Source: Liquorilactobacillus capillatus DSM 19910
GTDB lineage: Bacteria; Bacillota; Bacilli; Lactobacillales; Lactobacillaceae
Length of the DNA: 64,000 nt
Assembly: GCF_001434915.1 (NCBI RefSeq)
Contig: NZ_AZEF01000025.1
Coordinates: forward strand, 1 to 64,000
Reading direction: 5' to 3'
Positions 1 through 8,402 of this stretch are shown piece by piece. Made by a program: the position numbers and the translations under genes. Each line of letters begins with the position of its first letter. The first letter of the stretch is position 1. Below the pieces are notes generated by a model. It saw only the letters and a list, made by a program, of their open reading frames with translations. It made no database searches and had not been told where the DNA came from.

Positions 1-196
1 AATTAGAACTTTTATAAGTGGATTCACCAACAACAGTTGACGAAGAGCCAAATAAACTAAGTGTAGCATTCTTTATTATGGTTTAAGGACTAGCGACTAT
101 AATCAATATAAAAGGTAATTTTTAATTTCTATACATAGAATCGAGCATTGTACTCAAAGAATGAAAACTTTCTAATTACATACTACATACTTTAAA

Positions 197-1210
197 TTAC
201 TGATGTTCTTTGGGAACCCTTGATTTTTTAGGTGCAAGTAGCGAAGGAAAAAAGGTGACTTGTACATAAGTAATTAATAGTGCTATAGATAAAACAATAA
301 TATAGCGTAGCTCCCAACTAAAATTAGTTAAATATTTTTGAGTAACGGTTATAGGTATTATATGCCAATAATATAGCTCTAAAGAATGAGTAGATAACCA
401 CGTGATTTTCCTACTCCTAACTATAAAGAAATTATTAACTGTCGGTAAACTTACAATATAGAAAAGCAATAGAGACACACCTATACCATAAGTCAAAAAG
501 TATACAGAAGGCGGATACTTCTGACTACTCAAAAGCGAAAATTGATTTAATAAAGCTATAACAAAAAAAATTATCCAATTGAAAAATGCAATATGTAATG
601 TGTCTTTAGAAGATTGGCTTGATAACCATATTCCCACTAATGCCACTATCATATAGCCAAATGAAATAGCAATTAACTGTTCGAATAATAATTTAATATG
701 CCCAGATAATTGTTTATCAAGTAAATATAAAAATTGCTGAAATATTAATAGAAATGTTAGTAATACTAGCTTATGTGTTAATATATTTACTTTTTTTGAA
801 ATAAAAAATAAAAACGGCGAAAAAATTGCTATAACAAAAAATACTCTAATTATCCAAACATAGCCTATACCCGTCAGTAATAAATATGTAGAAAGCAATG
901 TCATTATACTATATGGAAATTCTAAACTAGTAGCCTGGCAAAAAATAAAAACTACCACAAAGAAGATTGTTAAAAATATCCATGTTGGCAAAATGAGTCT
1001 TTTAAATCGCTTAATTAAATATTGTATATAGCCTGTTGCATGAGAAGACTTTTTTTTACTCAAAGCAAAAGACATTCCCAATAACAAAGCCATAAGTGGG
1101 ACATCAAAAATTCTAATTTGACCGATTGGGTTAGGTGGCAAAACATGTGCAAGTACAATTAAAAGTATCGCTAGTGATCTGAGAACATCAATTCTGATAT
1201 CTCTTTTCAT
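197..1210 (-). CDS. Membrane acyltransferase, family 3 (OafA/NodX-like)
   Basis: Integral membrane O-acyltransferase of the acyltransferase-3 family, which moves acyl groups (often acetyl) onto surface polysaccharides or other envelope molecules. The N-terminus RIDVLRSLAILLIVLAHV carries the family's early Arg and His in the first membrane helix, and the 337 residues hold about ten hydrophobic segments, the usual layout. A ribosome site AGAAGG precedes the ATG. No polysaccharide genes are visible next to it, so the acceptor is unknown. The family is clear; the substrate is not. Confidence 0.85.
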   Translation of the reverse strand: MKRDIRIDVLRSLAILLIVLAHVLPPNPIGQIRIFDVPLMALLLGMSFALSKKKSSHATGYIQYLIKRFKRLILPTWIFLTIFFVVVFIFCQATSLEFPYSIMTLLSTYLLLTGIGYVWIIRVFFVIAIFSPFLFFISKKVNILTHKLVLLTFLLIFQQFLYLLDKQLSGHIKLLFEQLIAISFGYMIVALVGIWLSSQSSKDTLHIAFFNWIIFFVIALLNQFSLLSSQKYPPSVYFLTYGIGVSLLLFYIVSLPTVNNFFIVRSRKITWLSTHSLELYYWHIIPITVTQKYLTNFSWELRYIIVLSIALLITYVQVTFFPSLLAPKKSRVPKEHQ

Positions 1211-1474
1211 TAATTAAAACCTTCTTTTCCTAAATTTAACATCTTAATATTCTTTAAGTATTGCTAATAATATTAAGATGTATCCGTTCTCTAGTCAATT
1301 AATTTTTTAAAGAAGTCTTTCGCTCACCTACATTTAAAGGAACTTAGCTTAAACATCTACGGTAAAGATCGAATCACTCTTCTTGACAGTAACAGAGTCA
1401 ACTCCCTTATCAGCAGGTGAACATGATTATCAAGTACACTACCCCTTTCGCCACTATCTTGCTGAATAGAACAG

Positions 1475-1585
1475 TTCATAAACGAAATTGAAGACTATAT
1501 TTACGGCTATAATGGCGCTAAAACCGCAATCTTACATAAAGCACTGGGACGGTTCATCATAATAAATAAAAAATGCCGTACTTAA
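1475..1585 (+). pseudogene. Possible transposase C-terminal remnant
   Basis: A 36-codon open stretch without a start reads EIEDYIYGYNGAK in its middle, which resembles the C-terminal YIxxYNxxR region of IS3-type transposases. It ends at a TAA inside the following hairpin. It is short and diverged, and no inverted repeats were found, so this is a weak call. The rest of the 1211-1693 gap shows only the hairpin at 1569-1608. Confidence 0.3.
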
Positions 1586-1608
1586 AATAAGCCAAGTACG
1601 GCATTTTT
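1569..1608. terminator. Bidirectional hairpin terminator
   Basis: A perfect 15-bp dyad with arms reading AAAAATGCCGTACTT and AAGTACGGCATTTTT and a 10-base loop. A and T runs on both sides allow termination in both directions. It lies beyond the stop codon of the D-serine ammonia-lyase gene and fits as its terminator. Confidence 0.8.
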
Positions 1609-1693
1609 TATTATAACTTAATGGCTAACAATACTAGTAACGTTCTAATTGGCGGTAATTCTCACGATCTAATGGTCAAAAAATTAAATCAAC

Positions 1694-3022
1694 TTAGCGT
1701 ACTAGCTCCCGTTGTGGTTCAGCTAATAATGCTCGACCCTTGTCATAGTATCGTTGCATCTCATCATTCGGCACCAGTTTTCCACCAGTAGCCCAAACAA
1801 TATGAGTGGCATTCTTCAAAACTACTCTATTCTTGAACCCATTGATAGTCGGGACGAGCGCACTAAAACCAGCAGCTGCAGATGGTTCGATATAAATACT
1901 CTGTGTATCTGCTAGCATAGTAAGATAGCGATAAATATCATCATCGTTGAAAGTGTGCGCACTATATAATAAGCTCCGCATTACACGACCAGCAATTCGT
2001 GATGATCGGGGAACAGCTAAACCATCTGCTAGTGTCTTACCATCAATCCCTAAATCTTTGACGGAAAGTTTATCGTACAGATGAGTCATCATACCAATCG
2101 TTACAGATGGCACATGAGTCGGTTCAGCAAAAACAGGATAGATCCCCTCAGGCATCATCATCTGTAACCCAAAACTAACACCACTTGGGCTACCACCAAC
2201 ACCAGCTGGTAAATAAACAAAGACTGGGTGGTCTACGTCCGGATAAATTCCGTCATCAGCCAGTTGTTTTTGAATCTCAATTCCGGCTGCAGAGTAACCT
2301 AAAAAAAGGTCCTTTGATCCTTCGTCATCAATGAAGTAGGTATGTGGATCCGTAGCCGCCTCTTTTCGACCTTGAGCAATAGCAACGGACACACTATCAT
2401 TATGTTCAACGACCGTTACACCGTTAGCGCGTAACAAATCTTTCTTCCACTGCCGAGCGTCAACAGACATATGGACAGTTGTTTTAAATCCAAAACTAGC
2501 TGCGGCCATCCCAATACTTAAACCTAGATTACCGGTCGAACCTACCATGATGCCATAACCTGCAAATAATTTATGATATTTAGGTGTTGCTAAAATAGCA
2601 TAATTATCGGAGTAAGTAAGGTTGGTTTCAGTCATGGCTACGTGTTCAGCAAATTTCAGTACCTCGTAGATGCCACCCCGGGACTTGATGGACCCAGAAA
2701 TTGGCAGCATACTATCGGCTTTCAGATAGATCTTGCCAGGAATCTCAGTGTCAGTCGTTCTAGTCAAGCAAGCTTGCATCTTGTCAATCTCGATCAGTGG
2801 TGAGACTAATTGACCGTTTGTTTTTTGAGTCTCTGGGAAAGCCTTTGCAAGATATGGTGCAAACCGTTTAAACCGAGCAGCTACATCAAAGACCTCTGCT
2901 TGGGTGAACGGGATCTCAGCACTCATGCCAAATTCAGGATTAAGCCAATCAATTGGCTGGTACTGACGCATATTTTTTAATAGTGGGAACTGCTGAATTA
3001 ATCGTTCGATATTTTCTGACAT
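1694..3022 (-). CDS. dsdA: D-serine ammonia-lyase (D-serine dehydratase)
   Basis: PLP enzyme that converts D-serine to pyruvate and ammonia in the cytoplasm. The PLP lysine lies in GSIKSRGG (Lys113 from the chosen start), and glycine-rich phosphate-binding loops GSTGNLGLS and [10 protein letters not shown] follow. The 442-residue length matches DsdA. An upstream in-frame ATG exists at 3085, but TTGGAGGT sits at the right distance before the ATG at 3022, so I use that start (MSENIERL). The divergent LysR gene at 3217 is the likely regulator, as DsdC is in enterobacteria. No D-serine permease is adjacent. Confidence 0.93.
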   Translation of the reverse strand: MSENIERLIQQFPLLKNMRQYQPIDWLNPEFGMSAEIPFTQAEVFDVAARFKRFAPYLAKAFPETQKTNGQLVSPLIEIDKMQACLTRTTDTEIPGKIYLKADSMLPISGSIKSRGGIYEVLKFAEHVAMTETNLTYSDNYAILATPKYHKLFAGYGIMVGSTGNLGLSIGMAAASFGFKTTVHMSVDARQWKKDLLRANGVTVVEHNDSVSVAIAQGRKEAATDPHTYFIDDEGSKDLFLGYSAAGIEIQKQLADDGIYPDVDHPVFVYLPAGVGGSPSGVSFGLQMMMPEGIYPVFAEPTHVPSVTIGMMTHLYDKLSVKDLGIDGKTLADGLAVPRSSRIAGRVMRSLLYSAHTFNDDDIYRYLTMLADTQSIYIEPSAAAGFSALVPTINGFKNRVVLKNATHIVWATGGKLVPNDEMQRYYDKGRALLAEPQRELVR

Positions 3023-3216
3023 TTTTAAACCTCCAAGGTGTTTGATGAAGGATTGACTCATCCGTATCATCAAGTTATACTTCATGATAACTTAATCTTT
3101 TCAGCAAAAAAATCAAAAAATTGTTGAGTATTAGTTTAGCTCTAATTGAATTAACATGCTATTGTTAGATCGATGTGTACCACCAAAAAATAACTATTTT
3201 ATAAGGAGGGCTATCC

Positions 3217-4158
3217 ATGCTAGATATCTGGCGGCTCAAGATCCTAATTCAATTTGATACGCTCAAAACCATGAAACGGGTAGCCAACGTAATGTCAATT
3301 ACGCAATCATCTGTTTCCGCACAGCTTAAACAATTAGAAAGGGAAACTAATACGACCCTGCTAGAAAAGGTCGGTCGAAACGTTGAATTAACAGCGACTG
3401 CTAAGAAGCTTATCACCCAGGTTCGGCCAATTATTGATAGCCTAGAAGCAGTTGAAACCTCATTAACAGGTGCTGACACAAAATACGAAGGTATCGTTCG
3501 TATCGGGGCTTTTTCAAGTGCGTTGCAGTCATTAGTTATTCCGGCAATAGCGGCGGTTAATCAGCAATATCCTGCAATTGACTTCAGACTGACTGAACTC
3601 GAACCACCAGCCAGTTTGACGGCGCTAAGTACCCAACAAATCGACCTTGCCCTTGTGGCATATATTGGTGAAATGATGCCCTTGCCGAATAATTTAACAG
3701 CACTAAAACTCGGAACTGATGAGCTCAAAGTACTGGTGAACACACAAAACGATCTTGCACACCAAAAGAAGGTCAGCATTAACGACTTGCACGAGCAGGA
3801 CTGGGTAATGGAACCTGATGGTGCCTATCTTAGCGATAAGGTCTGGCAGTTGTGCCAAGCAGCAGGTTATCAACCACATCGTATTGCAACCTTTCAAAGC
3901 TACGCGGCTATCCGCCGGGCGATAACTTATAATATGGGTATCGGTGTGTTGCCTAACATTACAATTCCTCCCCAGTTAGCCGCAACTAAATTATTAACAT
4001 TGACACCTATGCAGCAGCGGCATTTCTACCTTGTTTCAAGAAAGGCACAGTCTCACTTGAAAACAATCAAGGTCACACAGAACCAAATTGCGACTATTAG
4101 TTCGCAGGTCTTGACGGTTCACCAAACTAAAACAATAATCAGTAATTCTAATCATTAA
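3217..4158 (+). CDS. LysR-family transcriptional regulator, likely for dsdA
   Basis: A 313-residue LysR-type regulator with an N-terminal winged helix-turn-helix (about residues 5-65, containing MSITQSSVSAQLKQLERE) and a C-terminal periplasmic-binding-like effector domain. AAGGAGGG precedes the ATG. It is transcribed away from the D-serine ammonia-lyase gene across a 194-bp gap, the classic LysR arrangement, so I infer that it senses D-serine or a related amino acid. The sequence does not identify the ligand. Confidence 0.88.
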   Translation: MLDIWRLKILIQFDTLKTMKRVANVMSITQSSVSAQLKQLERETNTTLLEKVGRNVELTATAKKLITQVRPIIDSLEAVETSLTGADTKYEGIVRIGAFSSALQSLVIPAIAAVNQQYPAIDFRLTELEPPASLTALSTQQIDLALVAYIGEMMPLPNNLTALKLGTDELKVLVNTQNDLAHQKKVSINDLHEQDWVMEPDGAYLSDKVWQLCQAAGYQPHRIATFQSYAAIRRAITYNMGIGVLPNITIPPQLAATKLLTLTPMQQRHFYLVSRKAQSHLKTIKVTQNQIATISSQVLTVHQTKTIISNSNH

Positions 4159-4262
4159 TTGGCCTTTAGCATAAACTGCAGTCTCATACACAAAGAGTAA
4201 TTCACATACGCTAAGATGCTTATAGGTTACTTATAGTTAGCCTACGATAAATAAAAATTAAG

Positions 4263-5099
4263 GTGGTGGTTGAAACGACCATAATAACAATTGGACATTT
4301 ACTACAACAAACACGGAAGCAACAACATCTAACGCAAAAAGAAATCTGTACAGGAATCTGTTCGCAAGCAATGCTCTCGAGTATTGAACATGACAAGTAT
4401 AGTCCCAATGTGGAGCTGGTTGTTGCACTGTGCAAACGCCTTGGACTTGGTTTGGAAAATCTAAGCTTGGCGCAAAACTACGCAATCGCAAACTCAGCCA
4501 ACATTAACCGTAAATTAGCAGCCTTGTGCAATAATCATCAGTATGCTGAGCTATTAACATTCTTACGTTCATCTACCACCATTGCCGCGATCACTACAGC
4601 TGAACAGACCCAAACCTATTATTATTACTTAGGCATTGCTGAGTTCCAGGTCTCAAAACAACGAGAGCGTGCGCAAAGCTACCTCAAACTGGCACTCGCA
4701 GAACACAAAAGTAATTCTATTCCCAGTGTTCTCGACCGGCTCTGTTTAGCGACCCTAGCTTTTTTGATTAGTGAAGATTCAACCAGACAGACAGCCTTGT
4801 ATCAACAAGCATTAGCTGTGCTAGAACAAACAGCCTATGCACCCAACCTTAATATTCTTTATTACTTGCGAGCATTCTCAGCTTATCAGAACCTACACTA
4901 TAGTAATTGCACCCGTCAGCTGATTACTGGCATTGACTTTATCACCGCCCATGACTCGCATTACATGCTGGCAAACAGTTATTATTTACTGGCACAGGCT
5001 GCCCAGAAATTGGATAATATTAATCAAAAAACCGAAGCTGAACAACGTGCCACCATCTTTCAAGAACTTTTCGATGAAAAAATATTTACTAAGTTCTAA
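4263..5099 (+). CDS. PlcR/Rgg-like HTH-TPR regulator (RRNPP type)
   Basis: A 278-residue regulator with an N-terminal XRE helix-turn-helix (about residues 10-65, with LTQKEICTGICSQAMLSSIE) followed by an all-helical region that looks like TPR repeats. This is the architecture of the RRNPP peptide-pheromone receptors PlcR, Rgg and TprA. No ATG lies before the HTH; I use the GTG at 4263, but GTG 4266 or another non-ATG start is possible. Its 3' end overlaps a secreted-peptide ORF (5074-5148), and an SRPBCC gene follows. I infer quorum-sensing control of that short operon. An imperfect dyad at 4224-4243 just upstream could be an operator. Confidence 0.78.
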   Translation: MVVETTIITIGHLLQQTRKQQHLTQKEICTGICSQAMLSSIEHDKYSPNVELVVALCKRLGLGLENLSLAQNYAIANSANINRKLAALCNNHQYAELLTFLRSSTTIAAITTAEQTQTYYYYLGIAEFQVSKQRERAQSYLKLALAEHKSNSIPSVLDRLCLATLAFLISEDSTRQTALYQQALAVLEQTAYAPNLNILYYLRAFSAYQNLHYSNCTRQLITGIDFITAHDSHYMLANSYYLLAQAAQKLDNINQKTEAEQRATIFQELFDEKIFTKF

Positions 5100-5148
5100 A
5101 ATATCAGTATTCTTATTTTTGCTAACAGCTCCTTTTAGCTATGCTTAG
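5074..5148 (+). CDS. Candidate 24-residue pheromone precursor
   Basis: A short ORF overlapping the last 26 bases of the PlcR-like gene in another frame. It starts MKKYLLSSK, continues with a hydrophobic core ISVFLFLL and ends TAPFSYA. It therefore resembles an export signal with a short tail. Position (directly behind an RRNPP regulator), charge pattern and length match PapR, Phr and SHP-type pheromone genes. The C-terminal APFSY recalls the PF-centred active core of PapR (LPFEF in Bacillus cereus), which may be chance. The ribosome site is weak (AAG about 10 bases upstream), so translation is not certain. Confidence 0.55.
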   Translation: MKKYLLSSKISVFLFLLTAPFSYA

Positions 5149-5176
5149 GACATCAACTGAAAGGAGTTCCAATAAC

Positions 5177-5602
5177 ATGAAAGAATTATTTACAAATCTT
5201 ACTACCATTAACAGTACAACTGAGGTTATCCAAGAGATTCTTAAAAAACCACAACACCTGCTTGAATGGGTGCCTGATATAGAGGTTATCAATACTAGTA
5301 ATAACCAATTCCACATTGCTCGTAATGCATCCGCGCTTAATCAACACGAAGTTTTGACTATAACTGCAACGTCCACAACAATCACGTATCATAGTACACG
5401 GGGACGGCTTGAATGCGATCTTATTTTTAAAATCAGTGCTGCAGCAGATACAACAATCGTTGAACAAACCTTATTCTTATCAGATGACACAGCCCTGCCC
5501 TTGCCTGTAACCCTGTTAGCTCCCTTTGCCAAACATGCCTTTAAACAAAACTTGAATACCTTGAAGAACCTCGCTGAAAGGTCAGTTTCACAGCATTTTT
5601 AA
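5177..5602 (+). CDS. SRPBCC (START-like) domain protein
   Basis: A 141-residue soluble protein with the pattern of the SRPBCC/polyketide-cyclase-like fold: an N-terminal strand, a helix with QHLLEWVPDIE, central antiparallel strands and a long C-terminal helix ending FAKHAFKQNLNTLKNLAE. Members bind hydrophobic ligands; no catalytic residue can be named. AAGGAG lies 10 bases before the ATG at 5177, so I reject an in-frame ATG at 5141. It sits 28 bp behind the peptide ORF in the same direction and is probably in the same transcript, hence a possible target of the regulator. Confidence 0.65.
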   Translation: MKELFTNLTTINSTTEVIQEILKKPQHLLEWVPDIEVINTSNNQFHIARNASALNQHEVLTITATSTTITYHSTRGRLECDLIFKISAAADTTIVEQTLFLSDDTALPLPVTLLAPFAKHAFKQNLNTLKNLAERSVSQHF

Positions 5603-5655
5603 TTATAGTCGGTAATGTAGAAATAAGGACCTAGATCAAAAGTTATTTTATAATT

Positions 5656-5828
5656 CATCCCTCTTTAGAGAAGGTAATTGTCGTGCACACAGATTATTCA
5701 TTACATTACTCGCTAAACAAAAGGGAAAATCAATTCATCTTAGTGAATCAATCCCTGCGTACAAGAATTATATAAAAGCTTCTATTGAGGATGCTGTCAC
5801 CCTGATGAGGTACACCCTTAATCAATAG
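5656..5828 (+). pseudogene. Fic-domain gene remnant
   Basis: Codons at 5656 give His-Pro, then after a 2-base frame change the reading continues REGNCRAHRLFITLLAKQ and runs to a TAG at 5828. This matches the Fic AMP-transferase motif HPFxxGNGRxxR followed by the usual C-terminal helices, with Gly changed to Cys. There is no start codon or upstream part of the domain. It is a decayed 3' fragment. The half stem-loop of the AATAAG family at 5621-5645 abuts its broken end. Apart from this and the terminator at 5876, the 5603-5941 gap shows nothing. Confidence 0.6.
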
Positions 5829-5875
5829 ATATTTTCCACATATTATGATATAAATTCCTACCTTACAAGAAAAAT

Positions 5876-5919
5876 ACTCCACTAGAAAAAAGATAACTTT
5901 TTCTAGTGGAGCTTTTTAT
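5876..5919. terminator. Hairpin terminator after lacI-type gene
   Basis: A 14-bp perfect dyad, CTCCACTAGAAAAA paired with TTTTTCTAGTGGAG, with T and A runs beyond the stem. It lies just past the stop of the minus-strand LacI gene and can also stop plus-strand readthrough. Confidence 0.8.
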
Positions 5920-5941
5920 TATATCTTCTATAGTTACTAAC

Positions 5942-6964
5942 TTAAACTGTTCCTCTTCTAACCAAATGAACGTCTATAATAGTATCTGTAACGACTTCTT
6001 CCACAATATTCTCTGAATTGTTGATTGCTGCAATCAAATGTTGACTGGCTTGGCTAGCAATCTCCGTAATGTCCTGGTGAATCGTAGTTAACTGTGGGTA
6101 ACAATACCTTGCGATTGGTGCATCATCAAAACCAATAATTTTAAGATCTGCTGGAATATTGAGATGCAGTTCTCTTGCAGCAATCATAATGTCTGCAGCT
6201 AAAGTATCACTTGTAGCAAATATTCCCAGCGGTAATTGTTCTGAACTCATCAGTTGGCGCAATTCAGTACGTATCTCTAGCCGACGGGCATTAGATCCGG
6301 CTGGATAGTCTGCCTGCAAACTAATAATCGCACGTTCATCTAACTGCTGTTTATTCTGTAATGTATCCTTAAAACCTTTAATTCTATCTAACATTGACGA
6401 CGAACTGCCAGCTACTTTAAATAAATGAGGTTGTGTGCCGGCTTCTAATAACTCTGTTGTTGCAATTACTGCCCCTTGATAATGATTTGAACTAATAAAA
6501 ATTATCTTCTTATCGTTAGGTTTGCGGTCAATACAGACAACTGGAATCGTCCGACTAAGCAGACTGGCATCAAACGTCTTTTTCCCCGAAATAATAATTA
6601 ACCCGTCAGCTAATTTTGCTTCCAACATTCGGATATAAGCAGCTTCTTTATCTGCATTCCTGCCTGTGTCACATATAATAGTTGCGTAGTTTTTCGAAAA
6701 AAATTGGTTTTCTATCTTTTCTACTAGCGAAGAAAAAAAAGTATTCGATAACTCAGGAACAATAATACCAATCGTATTTGAGCGCTTCATCCGTAGTCCC
6801 TTCGCAAGGGTATTGGTGTGGTAATTATATTTTTTAATTATTTTCAGAACTCGCTGCCGCGTCTCCTCTGAAAAACGTCCATTATTATTAATAACCCTTG
6901 ATACCGTAGAGACTGAAACCCCGCTTAGTTTTGCAATTTCTTTAATTGAAATTTTCTTACCCAT
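5942..6964 (-). CDS. LacI-family regulator of the allose/allulose locus
   Basis: A 340-residue LacI/GalR repressor: helix-turn-helix SIKEIAKLSGVSVSTVSRVI at the N-terminus, hinge helix near residue 50, then a periplasmic-binding-type sugar domain. GGGAG precedes the ATG. It is the last gene of a minus-strand operon behind the epimerase and isomerase genes. Two identical LacI-type palindromes at 8231 and 8360 are its likely operators. The effector is inferred to be a phosphorylated hexose of the allose/allulose path. Confidence 0.9.
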   Translation of the reverse strand: MGKKISIKEIAKLSGVSVSTVSRVINNNGRFSEETRQRVLKIIKKYNYHTNTLAKGLRMKRSNTIGIIVPELSNTFFSSLVEKIENQFFSKNYATIICDTGRNADKEAAYIRMLEAKLADGLIIISGKKTFDASLLSRTIPVVCIDRKPNDKKIIFISSNHYQGAVIATTELLEAGTQPHLFKVAGSSSSMLDRIKGFKDTLQNKQQLDERAIISLQADYPAGSNARRLEIRTELRQLMSSEQLPLGIFATSDTLAADIMIAARELHLNIPADLKIIGFDDAPIARYCYPQLTTIHQDITEIASQASQHLIAAINNSENIVEEVVTDTIIDVHLVRRGTV

Positions 6965-7045
6965 AGCTTACTCCCACAATGATCATATTTTATCGCAATG
7001 AGAGTGGAAACCTGTATCTTGAGCTTAAACAAACCTGCCTTAATC

Positions 7046-7552
7046 TTAATCAGAGTATTTACCACTATCATCGTGTACAATTCTATCAAATTTTTGCTCA
7101 TCGTGCTCATCTTCTGCAGTTAATTCATCAATTCGACGTTGGTGCCGACCACCTTCAAATTCTGCATCAAGCCAAGCTTTCACAATCATTTTAGCAAGTT
7201 CTGATCCAACGACACGTGACCCCAGTGCAAGAATATTCGAATTATTATGCCGCCGTGATAGTTCAGCTGAATACGGTTCGCTGACACTGGCAGCTCTAAT
7301 CCCTGTTACCTTGTTAGCTGATAGCGATATTCCAACTCCTGTCCCGCAAATAATAATGCCTAAATCATAATTTCCCGCCGCAACTTCCTGTCCAACTTTT
7401 TTACCGTAGATCGGATAATCCGTACGTTGATCTGAATATGCTCCAAAATCGTGTGTTTCATACCCCAACGACCTAACATACTCTATAAGCGTTGGCTTTA
7501 ACTCTAAACCAACATGATCTGACCCAAAAGCAATTTTTATTTTTTTCATCAT
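7046..7552 (-). CDS. rpiB: RpiB/LacAB-family sugar-phosphate isomerase
   Basis: A 168-residue isomerase of the ribose-5-phosphate isomerase B family. It starts KIKIAFGSDHVG and has the active-site cysteine in IIICGTGVGIS and the SRRHNNSNILALG segment with the phosphate-binding and ring-opening residues. Some family members act on allose 6-phosphate, giving allulose 6-phosphate. Next to an allulose-6-phosphate epimerase gene and a PTS, that role is the best inference, although pentose-phosphate isomerisation cannot be excluded. AAGGAG lies before tandem ATGs at 7552 and 7549. Confidence 0.85.
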   Translation of the reverse strand: MMKKIKIAFGSDHVGLELKPTLIEYVRSLGYETHDFGAYSDQRTDYPIYGKKVGQEVAAGNYDLGIIICGTGVGISLSANKVTGIRAASVSEPYSAELSRRHNNSNILALGSRVVGSELAKMIVKAWLDAEFEGGRHQRRIDELTAEDEHDEQKFDRIVHDDSGKYSD

Positions 7553-8203
7553 TTACTCTCCTTTTAATTCTTTAACGATTTCCTGATATACTTTTTTCTT
7601 ACCAAATAAGGCTGATGTTCCAACAATAAAACCATCGACCCCCATTTCCGCAAGCTGAGTAATTTTAGTTGGTGAAATAGCTCCATCGACCATTAATTTA
7701 AATGAGTTATCTTTCTTTTGAACTACAAGTTGTTCAATTTTTGGAATTACAAAATCTAAAAATTTCTGTCCCGCAAAACCTGGATTTACAGTCATGACCA
7801 GGACATAGTCAACTAAAGACAATAACTCCCTAATCGTTTCAACCGATGTTCCAGGGTTAAGTGCTATTCCTGGTTGCATTCCCAACTTCTTAATTTCCAA
7901 TAAAGTTCTGGTAGGAATTTGATCTGCTTCGGGATGAATATAGATAATATCTGCCCCAGCACGATTAAATAACTGTATAAAATTGTGCGGATTTTGAACC
8001 ATTAGATGGACATCCATTGGAAGTGACGTCAATCTTCTGACAGTCTGATAGTCTGCCAGACCCAGTGCTAGGTTAGGAACAAAGCTTCCATCCATAATAT
8101 CCATGTGTAAGATATCAACCTGTGCAGCTTCCATATTCTGAATCTCTGTTTTAATATTGGCAAAATCAGCACACATTAGTGACGGACAAATTAAACGTTT
8201 CAT
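7553..8203 (-). CDS. alsE: D-allulose-6-phosphate 3-epimerase (ribulose-phosphate epimerase family)
   Basis: A TIM-barrel epimerase converting allulose 6-phosphate to fructose 6-phosphate, or acting on ribulose 5-phosphate. Family marks are PSLMCAD, the metal-binding histidines in LHMDIMDGSFVPN, VHLMV, and the phosphate loop MTVNPGFAGQ. PSLMC and DIMDGxFVPNL resemble Escherichia coli AlsE more than Rpe. I choose the ATG at 8203 because AAGG is 9 bases before it and only 3 before the upstream ATG at 8209. It is the first gene of the minus-strand operon. Confidence 0.8.
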   Translation of the reverse strand: MKRLICPSLMCADFANIKTEIQNMEAAQVDILHMDIMDGSFVPNLALGLADYQTVRRLTSLPMDVHLMVQNPHNFIQLFNRAGADIIYIHPEADQIPTRTLLEIKKLGMQPGIALNPGTSVETIRELLSLVDYVLVMTVNPGFAGQKFLDFVIPKIEQLVVQKKDNSFKLMVDGAISPTKITQLAEMGVDGFIVGTSALFGKKKVYQEIVKELKGE

Positions 8204-8230
8204 TTTCATCAGCCTTTTCGTTTATAGAAT

Positions 8231-8250
8231 TTGAGAAATCGTTTGCTCAA
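8231..8250. promoter_or_regulatory. LacI-type operator, copy 1
   Basis: TTGAGAAATCGTTTGCTCAA is a pseudo-palindrome centred on CG, typical of LacI-family operators. It is identical to the copy at 8360 and lies between the minus promoter and alsE. Confidence 0.75.
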
Positions 8251-8255
8251 TTAGA

Positions 8256-8284
8256 AATATAACATTCAATTTATAATTCGTCAA
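8256..8284 (-). promoter_or_regulatory. Promoter of the alsE-rpiB-lacI operon
   Basis: On the minus strand TTGACG (8279-8284) is followed after 17 bases by TATATT (8256-8261). The operator at 8231-8250 lies just downstream, where a bound repressor would block initiation. Confidence 0.65.
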
Positions 8285-8325
8285 ACATTCAATTTTCACA
8301 TTTTTATTAGTATTATAATATCCAG

Positions 8326-8354
8326 TTGACAGATTATCGGCTTCACGTTAAATT
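8326..8354 (+). promoter_or_regulatory. Promoter of the PTS gene
   Basis: TTGACA (8326-8331), a 17-base spacer and TAAATT (8349-8354). Operator copy 2 begins 6 bases later. Confidence 0.65.
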
Positions 8355-8359
8355 CATTT

Positions 8360-8379
8360 TTGAGAAATCGTTTGCTCAA
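8360..8379. promoter_or_regulatory. LacI-type operator, copy 2
   Basis: An exact second copy of the 20-base palindrome found at 8231, placed over the expected transcription start of the PTS gene. Two copies facing two promoters fit joint control of the divergent operons and possibly looping. Confidence 0.75.
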
Positions 8380-8402
8380 AAAATATGAGAGGATGATCGA
8401 CA

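Noticed and set aside
1-196. Possible gene end at the left edge
   Set aside because: No frame of useful length or recognised motif; nothing supported.
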